From NCBI RefSeq assembly GCF_002866025.1, contig NZ_LNDE01000005.1, forward strand, positions 1 to 45,208: DNA of 45,208 nt. Reading direction: 5' to 3'. A program made the position numbers and the translations under genes. Position 1 is the first letter of the stretch. Each line of letters begins with the position of its first letter. The stretch comes from Thermotoga sp. KOL6 (GTDB lineage: Bacteria; Thermotogota; Thermotogae; Thermotogales; Thermotogaceae). Shown piece after piece: positions 9,114 through 18,072 of the stretch. A model generated the notes under the pieces. The model worked only from the letters and a program-made list of their open reading frames with translations. It was not told the DNA's origin and did no database searches.

Positions 9114-10937
9114 GTGCCACTCACAACGAATACGATTCTCATTTGTGCGGGAGGAGCATGTATTTCTGCTGGTGAAAAGAGTGTGAAAGATTCTTTCGAA
9201 GAGGAACTGAAAAAGTACAGCCTCAGTGAGGTTGTGAGGGTTATAGAAACTGGTTGTATGGGAGCGTGTACTCTAGGTCCCATCGCCGTGATATATCCAG
9301 AAGGTGTGTTCTACCAAAAACTTACGCCGGAGGCTGCAAAAGAGATTGTAGAGGAACACATTCTGAAAGGAAGAATTGTGGAAAAATATCTTTATCGTGC
9401 TCCTGAGGGTAAACCCGTTCCCAGAGTTCACGAAGAGGTTCCCTTCTTTAAAAAACAAGTGAAAATAGTCACAAGAAATCTTGGAGTCATAGATCCCACG
9501 AAGATAGAGGAATACATAGCGAGAGATGGGTATTTCGCGCTTGCTAAAGCTCTTCAAATGAAACCAGAAGAAGTGATAAAGGAAATCAAAGAAAGTGGTC
9601 TCAGGGGAAGAGGTGGCGCAGGTTTCCCAACAGGGCTGAAATGGGAATTTGCCGCCAAACAAAAAGCAGAGAAAAAATTTGTGGTGTGTAATGCTGACGA
9701 AGGAGATCCAGGAGCGTTCATGGACAGATCTATCCTCGAGGGAGATCCTCACGCAGTTATAGAAGGTATGACGATCGCTGCTTACGCCATAGGTGCCCAG
9801 AAAGGTTTCGTTTATGTGAGGGCAGAGTATCCTCTCGCTATCGAAAGGCTCGGCATAGCTTTGAAGCAAGCTAGGGAATACGGTTTCTTGGGAGAGAACA
9901 TAATGGGCACAGATTTTTCCTTCGACATCGAAATAAGAATCGGAGCGGGAGCGTTCGTCTGTGGTGAAGAAACTGCTTTAATGGCCTCGATAGAAGGTGA
10001 ACGAGGGCAACCTAGGGTGAAGCCACCGTATCCTGTCGAAAAGGGTCTTTGGGGATATCCAACAGTCATCAACAACGTGGAAACGCTCGCGAACGTTCCA
10101 TGGATTATCAGAAATGGGGCAAAAGAGTTTAGAAAATATGGAACTGAGAACTCCCCAGGCACAAAAGTGTTTGCTCTTGCCGGTAAGGTGAAGAACACAG
10201 GTCTTGTAGAAGTTCCAATGGGTATCACACTCAGAGAGTTGATTTACGAGATAGGAGGAGGAATCGCCAAGGATAAAAGGCTCAAAGCGATTCAAACAGG
10301 GGGGCCAAGTGGAGGATGTATACCCGCTGAATACATAGACACACCCGTTGATTTCGAATCACTGCAGAAACTTGGTGCAATCATGGGATCCGGTGGTATG
10401 ATCGTGATGGATGAAGATGATTGTATGGTCGATGTCGCTAGATTTTTCCTCGAGTTCACCGTAGAAGAATCCTGTGGAAAGTGTACTCCTTGTAGGGAAG
10501 GTACAAAAAAGATGCTCGAGATACTCGAAAAGATCGTAAGCGGTGAAGGAACAGAAGAGGATATAGAAGAACTGGAAAAGCTTGCAAATGTGGTGAAAGA
10601 TACTTCTCTCTGTGGACTTGGACAAACTGCTCCCAATCCTGTTCTCTCTACTCTCAGGTATTTCAAAGATGAATACCTTGCACACGTGAGAGAGAAGAAG
10701 TGCCCAGCAAAGAAATGTAAGGCCCTGATAAGCTATGTGATAGATCCGGAAAAGTGTGTTGGCTGTACCGCTTGTGCTAGAGTCTGTCCAGTCCAGTGTA
10801 TCAGTGGTAGTGTAAGGCAGCCTCACGTTATAGATCAGGCTGAATGTGTCAAATGTGGTAGTTGTATCGAAGTTTGTAGATTCGGTGCGATCAGCAAAGT
10901 ATCTCCTGCCGTATCTGTGGAGGAGGCGATAGAATGA
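9114..10937 (+). CDS. NuoF/HydB-like NADH-binding flavoprotein with extra Fe-S domains
   Basis: This 607-residue protein has, in order, a thioredoxin-like [2Fe-2S] domain (CAGGACISAG, TGCMGACTLGP), a NuoF core with GRGGAGFPTGLKWEF (FMN site) and CGEETALMASIEG, a CGKCTPCREG [4Fe-4S] site, and a C-terminal 2[4Fe-4S] ferredoxin domain (CVGCTACARVCP, CVKCGSCIEVC). It should move electrons between NAD(P)H and ferredoxin-type partners. I prefer GTG 9114 because GGAGGTGG lies five bases upstream; TTG 9093, overlapping the previous stop, is an alternative. The physiological partner is unknown; its closeness to por suggests ferredoxin. Confidence 0.92.
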   Translation: MPLTTNTILICAGGACISAGEKSVKDSFEEELKKYSLSEVVRVIETGCMGACTLGPIAVIYPEGVFYQKLTPEAAKEIVEEHILKGRIVEKYLYRAPEGKPVPRVHEEVPFFKKQVKIVTRNLGVIDPTKIEEYIARDGYFALAKALQMKPEEVIKEIKESGLRGRGGAGFPTGLKWEFAAKQKAEKKFVVCNADEGDPGAFMDRSILEGDPHAVIEGMTIAAYAIGAQKGFVYVRAEYPLAIERLGIALKQAREYGFLGENIMGTDFSFDIEIRIGAGAFVCGEETALMASIEGERGQPRVKPPYPVEKGLWGYPTVINNVETLANVPWIIRNGAKEFRKYGTENSPGTKVFALAGKVKNTGLVEVPMGITLRELIYEIGGGIAKDKRLKAIQTGGPSGGCIPAEYIDTPVDFESLQKLGAIMGSGGMIVMDEDDCMVDVARFFLEFTVEESCGKCTPCREGTKKMLEILEKIVSGEGTEEDIEELEKLANVVKDTSLCGLGQTAPNPVLSTLRYFKDEYLAHVREKKCPAKKCKALISYVIDPEKCVGCTACARVCPVQCISGSVRQPHVIDQAECVKCGSCIEVCRFGAISKVSPAVSVEEAIE

Positions 10938-11362
10938 TAGGGCCGAAGGATCTTTTGAATATAGCTTTGAAGATTGAGTCAACAGGTTACACTTATTACA
11001 AAAATCTCGCAGAGAGGTCAGAGGGTGAAGCAAAAGCATTGTTTGAAAGGCTTGCGGAACAAGAAAGGGATCACTCCAGAAAGTTTAAAGAGATCCTTGA
11101 CAAATACGAACAGGATTTGAATCCTTCTGACGAGGTTCTTGGCTATTTGGAGTCACTTGCGGAAATGTCGATCTTTCCGAAACTGGAAAACACTCCTCCA
11201 GATGATTTAAGAGAGGCTGTTCGAAGAGCTATCGAGGTGGAAAAAGACTCCATCATTTTCTACAGTGAAATACTCGGTTATGTACCGGAGAAAGAACCTG
11301 TACAAGCTATTATTGAAGAAGAGAAAAAACATTTAAGAGATCTCTTGAGATTGGAAATATAA
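10934..11362 (+). CDS. rubrerythrin/ferritin-like diiron protein
   Basis: The 142 residues form a four-helix ferritin-like bundle with repeated Glu...ExxH motifs: ESTGYTYY, EQERDHSRKF, EVEKDSIIFY and EEEKKHLRDL. These bind a diiron site in rubrerythrin-like proteins, which reduce peroxide or bind oxygen. There is no rubredoxin tail. Its ATG overlaps the stop of the NuoF-like gene (ATGA), so it is translationally coupled and may take electrons from that flavoprotein to detoxify oxygen species; that link is inference. Confidence 0.85.
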   Translation: MIGPKDLLNIALKIESTGYTYYKNLAERSEGEAKALFERLAEQERDHSRKFKEILDKYEQDLNPSDEVLGYLESLAEMSIFPKLENTPPDDLREAVRRAIEVEKDSIIFYSEILGYVPEKEPVQAIIEEEKKHLRDLLRLEI

Positions 11363-11389
11363 CCCCCGCAGGATCGCGGGGGTTTTTTT
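11363..11389 (+). terminator. terminator of the flavoprotein operon
   Basis: CCCCCGC/GCGGGGG stem with a 6-nt loop, followed by seven T. It starts directly at the stop of the ferritin-like gene. Confidence 0.9.
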
Positions 11390-11402
11390 GGAGGTATACG
11401 AC

Positions 11403-12563
11403 GTGTACGTCATGCCTCTTGTTATAGGCTATCTTCTTGGGAGTATTCTTCCTGCGTACTTTCTCACAAGAATGATGTTGGGAATCGATATTCGAAGCGT
11501 AGGAAGTGGACATGCAGGTACGACGAATGTTTATCGAGAAGTGGGTCTGTGGCCAGCAGTTGTCACCGCGTTCTATGACTCGACAAAAGGAATACTAGCG
11601 ATTCAGATCGCGGAAGCGATGGGCTATCCAGACTACATATCGTTCTTATCTGGCTATTTTGCTGTTATAGGGCATGTTTTTCCATTTTATTTGCATTTTC
11701 GTGGTGGAAAAGGTGCAGCAACAACGGTAGGACTTCTCCTTTTTTCACTCTGGAACACATGGCTGACACTCCCCTTTCCTACACTCCTTACTGATTTGTT
11801 CTTTCTTCTTCTGATAGTCTCGGTACTATCTTGGACAACGAAGAAGGGAGATGTTGTCGGAATATTTGTCCTCCCGGCTCTGTCTGTTCTTTTGACATTG
11901 AGAAGGGTAAACGATATTTGGTTCATCTGGCTTCTCATTGTGACTCTGATGTTCATAAATTTGAAGAATATTCTGGAAGAAAAACTGATCGAACTTGATG
12001 AAGCTGGTTGGAGGGTGTTCATAAGACCGACATCTTTTCTCCTTTTCGTTCTTGGAATGACAATGGAGAAAGGAGACTTTCTTCTACTTACGACAGTTGT
12101 TTTTTCTGTGTTCTTTTTAGCGGATGTTGTGCGGCTCTTGAGTAAAAGAATTCATAGATTCTTTCACGAGGAACTTGAGTTCAAGATATACAGAAAAGAT
12201 GAAAGAAAACAAATTTCTTCCATTTCTTTGTTTCTTCTCGGGGTAATTTTGAGCTTTCTTCTTTTTGATAAACACATCGCCTTCACAGCTGGTTGTTTTT
12301 TAGCGTTCGGTGACATGGCTGCGAAGATTATAGGTGCCTCTTTTGGAAAAAGAAAGCTTTTCGATAAGACCGTAGAAGGAACGATGGTGGGACTTGTTAT
12401 CGATCTGTTCATAGCGTACGCAATTTCTTTAAGTGGTTTGTTGGATCTTTCTTCCGCTTTGATCGGTGGTTTAACGGCCACCGTGTGTGAGATCCTTCCG
12501 CTTTCAATAGATGACAATGTTTCTGTTCCGCTTTGTTCCTCTTTGGTAATGAGTCTACTCTGA
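11403..12563 (+). CDS. PlsY-like acyltransferase fused to a CTP-dependent lipid kinase-like domain
   Basis: Residues 1 to about 190 match PlsY, the membrane glycerol-3-phosphate acyltransferase that uses acyl-phosphate: GSILPAYFL, VGSGHAGTTN and GHVFPFYLHFRGGKGAAT. The rest (~residues 200-386) is a second multi-helix membrane domain ending with GDMAAKIIGASFGKRK and KTVEGTMVG, the signature of CTP-dependent dolichol/diacylglycerol kinases and cytidylyltransferases. The fusion suggests one protein handles two steps of lipid-phosphate metabolism; the second substrate is unknown. I chose GTG 11403 because GGAGGT (11390-11395) is correctly spaced. Confidence 0.82.
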   Translation: MYVMPLVIGYLLGSILPAYFLTRMMLGIDIRSVGSGHAGTTNVYREVGLWPAVVTAFYDSTKGILAIQIAEAMGYPDYISFLSGYFAVIGHVFPFYLHFRGGKGAATTVGLLLFSLWNTWLTLPFPTLLTDLFFLLLIVSVLSWTTKKGDVVGIFVLPALSVLLTLRRVNDIWFIWLLIVTLMFINLKNILEEKLIELDEAGWRVFIRPTSFLLFVLGMTMEKGDFLLLTTVVFSVFFLADVVRLLSKRIHRFFHEELEFKIYRKDERKQISSISLFLLGVILSFLLFDKHIAFTAGCFLAFGDMAAKIIGASFGKRKLFDKTVEGTMVGLVIDLFIAYAISLSGLLDLSSALIGGLTATVCEILPLSIDDNVSVPLCSSLVMSLL

Positions 12564-12568
12564 AATCT

Positions 12569-13243
12569 TTACTCCACTTCTGCCACAACACTCACAGGAC
12601 TTCCATCCAGTCCTTTGAATCTCACAGGGACCGCTATGACACGCTTTATCTTTTTGCTGGTAATGGGCTCCAAATTCACATCCTCAAAAATCACAATAGG
12701 TCTTTTTTGACTGAATTCTTTCGAAAGAAGCCATTTGTGAGCAAGATAGCCTTCTTTTGCACCTTTCACGAGAGGGTCGGCACTGAGAAAATCCAGCATG
12801 ATCGCTCTCAGACTCGGTACTTCTTCTCTCAAAAAGCGAGCAAGTTCTGGAGAAATTCCAGGGAACAAGAAACGATAGGTCGCAGGATCTTTTTCCCTGA
12901 GCCTGGCAAAACCAGATCTGAACATGAGAAGGTCCACTTCTTCAAGATTTATTTCTTCGATGTCTTCAAGAGTAAAAAGCTCCATAGGATTTTTTTCTCT
13001 GTTGACCAGAACAGGATGTTCAAAAATAAAATACTCCAGGGGCACTTCATCAAGTTTCCAGCCTTCTTTACAGAAGTGGAACGGTGCATCAACATGGGTG
13101 CCTGTATGGGTGAAAAGATGTATCATAGAAGTGTTGGCAGTGGCACCTCTTTCTATCCTTTCCACCTCTTCGAAATATGTGGGAGGATTGTCTGGATATG
13201 TGATACCTTTTTCTTCCAAAGGATAAGAGAGTTCTACGAACAT
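12569..13243 (-). CDS. cyclase family metal-dependent hydrolase
   Basis: A 224-residue member of the cyclase/kynurenine formamidase family (PF04199). The metal-binding motif is FTHTGTHVDAPFHF, and FLSADPLV and an H-rich C-terminal part are also typical. Family members hydrolyse formamides or cyclise small molecules; the substrate here is unknown. It is read convergently with the PlsY fusion (five bases between stops) and divergently from the transglutaminase-like gene. TM0008 of T. maritima is the counterpart I recall. Confidence 0.88.
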   Translation of the reverse strand: MFVELSYPLEEKGITYPDNPPTYFEEVERIERGATANTSMIHLFTHTGTHVDAPFHFCKEGWKLDEVPLEYFIFEHPVLVNREKNPMELFTLEDIEEINLEEVDLLMFRSGFARLREKDPATYRFLFPGISPELARFLREEVPSLRAIMLDFLSADPLVKGAKEGYLAHKWLLSKEFSQKRPIVIFEDVNLEPITSKKIKRVIAVPVRFKGLDGSPVSVVAEVE

Positions 13244-13276
13244 CCATTCATCACTTCCTTTCCGAGGGGGGATATT

Positions 13277-14590
13277 ATGGAGTTTCTGATCTACAGTTTA
13301 CCAGAAGAGATACTCAGAGAGGAAATGTTGGGTAACTTTTCTGCAGCCAGGAGGTTGATCGACATCTTCCTCGAGAAAGACATTCCAGAGTTGCAGAGAA
13401 AAAGACTTTTGTACGAAAAAGAACGAATTGAAAGACTCCTTGAAAACTATCCTTATGACGAGAAATCCGCTTTGAAACTACTCAAAGAGACCTTTGAAAG
13501 TTTTTCTGAAGATGAATATCATCAGCTCTTGAAAGAGGGAGCTTTGGATTACGTCTTTGTCGAAGGGAAAAGAATGTTTGAAAGAAGATTCGTTCATAAT
13601 TTGGCCTTTGCAAAAGAAGAGTACAAGAAGAGAATGAGAAAGGACGAGTTAAGAGAAAGGTCCAGAGAAATTCTTCATGAACGCCTCAAAGCTCTTGTGG
13701 AAGGCGAGACACCGAAATCCTATCATGTAAGGGCTCGTATTACAATGAAGCTGAAGAAGAGTGTCGGCAAGTGCCGCGTTTGGCTTCCTTTCCCGAAAGA
13801 GGGTCATCAGATTGATAGAGTAAATCTTTTGGGAACGAGTCACAAAGATTTCTATTTGGCTCCCAATTCAGTTCCTCAAAGAACGGTCTATTTCGAAGGG
13901 GAAGGGGATACATTTTTCGTAGAATTCGAGTACGTTGTGAGGGAATGGGTGAACAACATCGATCCGGAAAAAGTTAGGGAAAGTGGGAAATTCCAGGAGT
14001 TTCTGAAGGAAGAACTACCCCACATTGTTTTTACTCCAAAGCTGAAAAGACTCACTGAAAATGTCATCGATGATGAGAAGAATCCCTATTTGAAGGCAAA
14101 AAGAATCTATGATTGGATCACCTATCATGTCCGCTATTCATATGTGAAACCTTACGCTCTCTACGAAAATATCACGGACTTCGTTGTGAACAACCTAAAA
14201 GGAGATTGCGGTTTTCAAGCGCTTCTCTTCATCACCATGTGTAGAATCGCTGGTGTTCCCGCAAGGTGGCAATCCGGATGGTACATAAACCCACTTTTCG
14301 CTTCCCCACACGACTGGGCTCTCTTTTACGTGGAACCGTACGGTTGGCTACCAGCAGACCTGTCTTTCGGAGGCGCAAGGAAAGATATCGAATCCTTCAG
14401 AAGATTCTACTTTGGGAACTTAGACGGATTCAGAATGGTGGCGAACGATGACTTCATGAAAGATTTCGATCCCAAAACACGATTTTTCAGAAACGACCCA
14501 ACTGACAACCAGATAGGAGAGGCGGAAGACGATTTCGGAAAGGTTCCTTTTGAGAGTAAAATAGAGGTCTTAGAATTCGAGGAGGTGTGA
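13277..14590 (+). CDS. transglutaminase-like cysteine protein
   Basis: A 437-residue protein whose C-terminal part is a transglutaminase/protease-like domain: C311 in KGDCGFQAL, H345 in SPHDWALFYV and D361 in WLPADLSF form the expected triad. The N-terminal ~170 residues are charged and helical, followed by a beta-rich linker. No signal peptide is visible, so it probably acts inside the cell. The start is ATG 13277 behind GAGGGGGGA; the frame is open far upstream but that part overlaps the cyclase gene on the other strand. It is followed by the epimerase gene in the same operon, so a role in peptide turnover is reasonable inference. Confidence 0.85.
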   Translation: MEFLIYSLPEEILREEMLGNFSAARRLIDIFLEKDIPELQRKRLLYEKERIERLLENYPYDEKSALKLLKETFESFSEDEYHQLLKEGALDYVFVEGKRMFERRFVHNLAFAKEEYKKRMRKDELRERSREILHERLKALVEGETPKSYHVRARITMKLKKSVGKCRVWLPFPKEGHQIDRVNLLGTSHKDFYLAPNSVPQRTVYFEGEGDTFFVEFEYVVREWVNNIDPEKVRESGKFQEFLKEELPHIVFTPKLKRLTENVIDDEKNPYLKAKRIYDWITYHVRYSYVKPYALYENITDFVVNNLKGDCGFQALLFITMCRIAGVPARWQSGWYINPLFASPHDWALFYVEPYGWLPADLSFGGARKDIESFRRFYFGNLDGFRMVANDDFMKDFDPKTRFFRNDPTDNQIGEAEDDFGKVPFESKIEVLEFEEV

Positions 14591-14592
14591 TT

Positions 14593-15630
14593 ATGTCGAA
14601 GATCGTTGATGTGAAGTTTTCTCTCAGAAAGTATGAGTACGAAAAGCCTTTCCACATAACGGGGAGTATCTCTTCGGAAACCAAGAATGTTGAAGTGGAA
14701 ATCGTTCTTCAGAGTGGAATAAGAGGATGCGGTGAGGCCTCTCCTTCTTTCAGAGTGAACGGTGAAAAAGTGGAGGCGATCCTATCACTGGAGAACTTTG
14801 TAAAAGAGATGCTGATCGGGCAAGAGGTTGAAAACTACGGAACGATCTTTTCTGTAACCGACAAACTCTTTGCTTTTCCCAGTTTGAAGGCAGCCGTTCA
14901 ATTCGCAGTATTGGATGCCTTAGCTCAAGAATGGAACACGGAAGTGTGTAATATCCTCGGAGGGATGAAGGAGGAGATAGAAACAGACAAAACTGTGGGA
15001 ATCGATACGATAGAAAATCGAATGAAAGAAGCTCAAAGGATATACGAAGAAGGTTTCAGAGTTATAAAGGTGAAAGTGGGAGAGAATTTGAAGGAAGACA
15101 TCGAGGCGATGATGGAGATAGCCCGAGTAACAAAAGGAGCTCGGTACATCGTGGATGCAAACATGGGATATTCACCGAAAGAAGCCTTAGAATTTGCCAA
15201 AAAGATCTATCAAGCAGGAGTGGATGTAGCTGTTTTTGAACAACCTGTGAGAAGAGAAGATATAGAAGGATTAAGATTCGTGAGGTATCATTCTCCGTTT
15301 CCGGTGGCGGCGGACGAATCTGCGAGAACGAAATTCGACGTGATGAGGCTTGTTAAGGAGGAGGCTGTGGATTACGTGAATATAAAATTGATGAAATCGG
15401 GAATTTCCGATGCTCTTGCGATTGTGAAGATAGCAGAATCAACGGGATTGAAGCTCATGATAGGGTGTATGGGAGAGTCTAGTCTTGGAATAAATCAAAG
15501 CGTTCATTTTGCTCTCGGAACAGGCGCTTTTGAGTTTCATGATCTTGACAGTCACCTTATGTTGAAGGAGGAAAAATTCAGAGGAAAATTCTTACAAGAA
15601 GGACCGAAAATGAAGGTGATACATGAATGA
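14593..15630 (+). CDS. L-Ala-D/L-Glu epimerase (enolase superfamily)
   Basis: The 345 residues match the T. maritima epimerase TM0006, known to act on L-Ala-D/L-Glu from murein peptides. Enolase-superfamily features are visible: KVKVG (catalytic Lys), DANMGY, EQPV and ADES metal ligands, and the second catalytic Lys in NIKLMKSG. The start is ATG 14593 behind GAGGAGGTG. Four bases overlap the next gene (ATGA). Together with the upstream transglutaminase-like peptidase candidate it suggests cell-wall peptide recycling. Confidence 0.95.
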   Translation: MSKIVDVKFSLRKYEYEKPFHITGSISSETKNVEVEIVLQSGIRGCGEASPSFRVNGEKVEAILSLENFVKEMLIGQEVENYGTIFSVTDKLFAFPSLKAAVQFAVLDALAQEWNTEVCNILGGMKEEIETDKTVGIDTIENRMKEAQRIYEEGFRVIKVKVGENLKEDIEAMMEIARVTKGARYIVDANMGYSPKEALEFAKKIYQAGVDVAVFEQPVRREDIEGLRFVRYHSPFPVAADESARTKFDVMRLVKEEAVDYVNIKLMKSGISDALAIVKIAESTGLKLMIGCMGESSLGINQSVHFALGTGAFEFHDLDSHLMLKEEKFRGKFLQEGPKMKVIHE

Positions 15631-17579
15631 CGGTTCAGAATTTTATCAAAAAACTCATAAAGCTCGTTGAACTCGAGCGAAACGCAGAAATATCCGCTAT
15701 GATCGATGAAATAAAACGTCTCTCCGGAGAAGAAAGGGAGAAGAAAGGGAGAGCCATACTGGGCTTGAACGGAAAATTTGTAGGAGAAGAGCTTGGGTAC
15801 TTTCTTGTGAGATTTGGTAGGAGAAGGGAAATAGATACGGAGATAAGCGTTGGAGATCTCGTGTTGATAAGCAAAGGGAATCCGTTGAAGAGCGACTACA
15901 CCGGAACTGTTGTAGAGAAGGGAACCAGATTCATCACGATCGCCGTTGATAGGTTACCTCCTTGGAAGCTCAAGAACATCAGAGTTGATTTGTTTGCAAG
16001 TGATATCACTTTCAGAAGACAGATAGAGAATCTAAGGGATCTTTCACCAGAGGGAAAAAGAGTTCTTGAGTTTCTCCTTGGTAAGAGAGAACCGAAAGAC
16101 TCACAGAAGGAATCTTTCACCCCACTTGACGAAGGTCTCAACGATAGTCAAAGAGAGGCGATATCGTTCGCTCTCGGTAGCTCCGATTTTTTCCTTGTGC
16201 ACGGCCCGTTCGGGACCGGCAAGACCAGAACTCTGGTGGAGTACATTGTTCAGGAGGTAAAACGTGGAAAAAAGATCCTTGTAACAGCAGAAAGTAATTT
16301 GGCGGTGGACAATTTGGTCGAGAGACTCTGGGGAAGAGTTTCACTCGTGAGAATAGGCCATCCTTCGCGTGTTTCCGTTCATCTGAAAGAATCAACACTT
16401 GCTCATCAGATTGAATCAAGTGAAGAATACGCCGAAGTAATGAAAATGAAAGAAAAACTCGCCAAACTCGTTGAGAAAAGAGACAAGTTCACCAAGCCGT
16501 CTCCTCAATGGAGGAGAGGTCTCAGTGACGAAAAGATTTTGGAATACGCTGAGAAAAATTGGAGTGTGAGAGGTGTCTCCAGAGAGAAAATTAAAGAAAT
16601 GGCCGAATGGATAAAGCTGAACGATCAGATACGACAATTGAGAGAAAACATCGAAGAGCGAGAAGAAACCATAGCCAACAAGATAGTGAGAAAATCTCAG
16701 GTGGTACTCTCAACCAACTCGTCTTCAGCTCTTGAGATCATTGCACCAGTGTTGTTTGACGTAGTAGTCGTAGATGAAGCATCTCAAGCTACAATTCCTA
16801 GTATTCTCATACCCATTTCTAAAGGAAAGAAATTTGTTTTGGCTGGGGATCATAAACAACTTCCACCGACGATTCTTTCAGAGGAAGCAAAAGATTTATC
16901 ACGTACCCTCTTCGAAGAACTCATAAAAAAGTATCCTGAGAAATCTGTGCTTTTGGATACACAATACCGCATGAACGAGCTTCTCATGGAATTCCCAAGC
17001 ACCGAGTTCTACGATGGAGAATTGAAAGCAGATGAAAGCGTAAAACACATAACACTCCTTGACCTTGGAGTGGAACCTCCAAATTTTGGTAAATTTTGGG
17101 ATGTTGTCCTTTCACCGAAGAATGTTCTCGTGTTCATCGATACGTCGAAGAACGAAAACAGATTTGAAAGGCAAAGGAAAGACTCTCCTTCAAAGGAAAA
17201 TCCACTCGAGGCAGAGATTGTAAAAGAGATAGTGGAAAAACTTCTTTCGATGGGTGTAAAAAAGGAATGGATAGGAGTGATCACCCCTTACGATGACCAG
17301 GTCGATCTGATAAAGAGCCTCGTTGATGAGAAGGTTGAAGTACACAGCGTGGATGGTTTTCAAGGAAGAGAAAAAGAAGTCATCATCATCTCTTTTGTGA
17401 GATCGAACAAGAAAGGGGAAATCGGTTTTCTGGAAGACTTGAGACGTTTCAATGTTTCTCTCACTAGAGCGAAGAGGAAACTCATAACCGTTGGTGATTC
17501 CAAAACACTTTCTAAACATTCAACTTATAGACGTTTCATCGAATTTGTGAAAAAGAAAGGCACTTATGTGACCTTTTAA
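15627..17579 (+). CDS. UPF1/IGHMBP2-like SF1B helicase
   Basis: A 650-residue superfamily 1 helicase. Motifs: GPFGTGKT at 193-200 (Walker A), DEASQ at 383-387 (Walker B), GDHKQLPPT, TQYRMNELLMEFPS, TPYDDQV, SVDGFQGREKEVIIISFVRSN and FNVSLTRAKRKL. An N-terminal beta-barrel-like segment precedes the helicase core, as in IGHMBP2. These enzymes move 5' to 3' on RNA or DNA; which one here is unknown. The start codon overlaps the epimerase stop, and a terminator follows. It is the T. maritima TM0005 counterpart and the last gene of the conserved block before the CRISPR genes. Confidence 0.93.
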   Translation: MTVQNFIKKLIKLVELERNAEISAMIDEIKRLSGEEREKKGRAILGLNGKFVGEELGYFLVRFGRRREIDTEISVGDLVLISKGNPLKSDYTGTVVEKGTRFITIAVDRLPPWKLKNIRVDLFASDITFRRQIENLRDLSPEGKRVLEFLLGKREPKDSQKESFTPLDEGLNDSQREAISFALGSSDFFLVHGPFGTGKTRTLVEYIVQEVKRGKKILVTAESNLAVDNLVERLWGRVSLVRIGHPSRVSVHLKESTLAHQIESSEEYAEVMKMKEKLAKLVEKRDKFTKPSPQWRRGLSDEKILEYAEKNWSVRGVSREKIKEMAEWIKLNDQIRQLRENIEEREETIANKIVRKSQVVLSTNSSSALEIIAPVLFDVVVVDEASQATIPSILIPISKGKKFVLAGDHKQLPPTILSEEAKDLSRTLFEELIKKYPEKSVLLDTQYRMNELLMEFPSTEFYDGELKADESVKHITLLDLGVEPPNFGKFWDVVLSPKNVLVFIDTSKNENRFERQRKDSPSKENPLEAEIVKEIVEKLLSMGVKKEWIGVITPYDDQVDLIKSLVDEKVEVHSVDGFQGREKEVIIISFVRSNKKGEIGFLEDLRRFNVSLTRAKRKLITVGDSKTLSKHSTYRRFIEFVKKKGTYVTF

Positions 17580-17600
17580 GCTCGTAGAGTAAAGAACACA

Positions 17601-17623
17601 CCCCGCCTCTGGCGGGGTTTTTT
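17601..17623 (+). terminator. terminator after the helicase gene
   Basis: CCCCGCC/GGCGGGG stem, 3-nt loop TCT, then six T. Confidence 0.9.
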
Positions 17624-17630
17624 ATAAATT

Positions 17631-17652
17631 GGAAAGTGTACGTAAAAACATG
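17631..17652 (+). repeat. interspersed motif, copy A1
   Basis: A 22-bp sequence beginning GGAAAGTGTAC and ending AAACATG. Closely related copies occur at 17730, 36796 and 36867, always in the same orientation and in pairs. A1 lies directly after the helicase terminator and upstream of the small toxin-like gene and cas6. It could be an operator, a promoter element or a remnant of an insertion-sequence end. Confidence 0.6.
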
Positions 17653-17729
17653 ATGATGTATGGAGCCTCGAAAGAAAGTGCAAGATAGGTACAAGCGAAT
17701 GATGGATAAAAGACAAGGACGAGTTGGAA

Positions 17730-17751
17730 GGAAAGTGTACGTGTAAACATG
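17730..17751 (+). repeat. interspersed motif, copy A2
   Basis: Second copy of the GGAAAGTGTAC...AAACATG motif, 99 bp after A1 and differing by two bases in the middle. It ends about 22 bp before the start of the DUF4258-like gene. A weaker resemblance (GAAAGTGCAAG near 17674) lies between the two. Confidence 0.6.
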
Positions 17752-17772
17752 GATAAAAAGGAGGTGAAGACT

Positions 17773-18024
17773 GTGATCACCGAGGTGATAGGTTTCACGA
17801 GGAGAGCTGAAAAGGATATTCAAAGGTTGGGATTGTCGAAAAATCAAGTACTTTTCGTTTTGAGACATGGCATGAAGGGAAAGGCAAAAGGAGGCGGTCT
17901 CATATTTTCTGGATACGGAAAAAGATTCAAAAATCAAGAAAAACTAAACGGAGTTCATATCATCTTCAACAAAGGGTTTATTATAACAGTATTCAAAAAT
18001 AAAAAATTGAAAGTCTTACGTTGA
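17773..18024 (+). CDS. small DUF4258/RelE-like protein
   Basis: An 83-residue basic protein. The pattern FTRRAEKDIQRLGLS...VLFVLRHG...GGGLIFSGYGKRF...HIIFNKGFIITVFKNK resembles DUF4258, a family related in fold to RelE/ParE-type toxins. No antitoxin-like partner is seen beside it. I choose GTG 17773 as the start because AGGAGGTGA (17759-17767) fits it; an upstream in-frame ATG at 17749 overlaps the A2 motif. It directly precedes cas6, so it may be a CRISPR accessory or a leftover toxin; I cannot tell which. Confidence 0.6.
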   Translation: MITEVIGFTRRAEKDIQRLGLSKNQVLFVLRHGMKGKAKGGGLIFSGYGKRFKNQEKLNGVHIIFNKGFIITVFKNKKLKVLR

Positions 18025-18072
18025 AAGGTTTTATGATAAAATATTCACATAAGGTTTGAAGGAGTTGAGATT

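Noticed and set aside
12533-13276. Long 5' extension of the transglutaminase-like frame
   Set aside because: It lies antisense over the well-supported cyclase gene; a good ribosome site supports ATG 13277.
17631-17751. A transposon or MITE bounded by the A1 and A2 motifs
   Set aside because: The copies are direct, not inverted, no target duplication was seen, and no transposase is in the window; kept only as an alternative for the motif.
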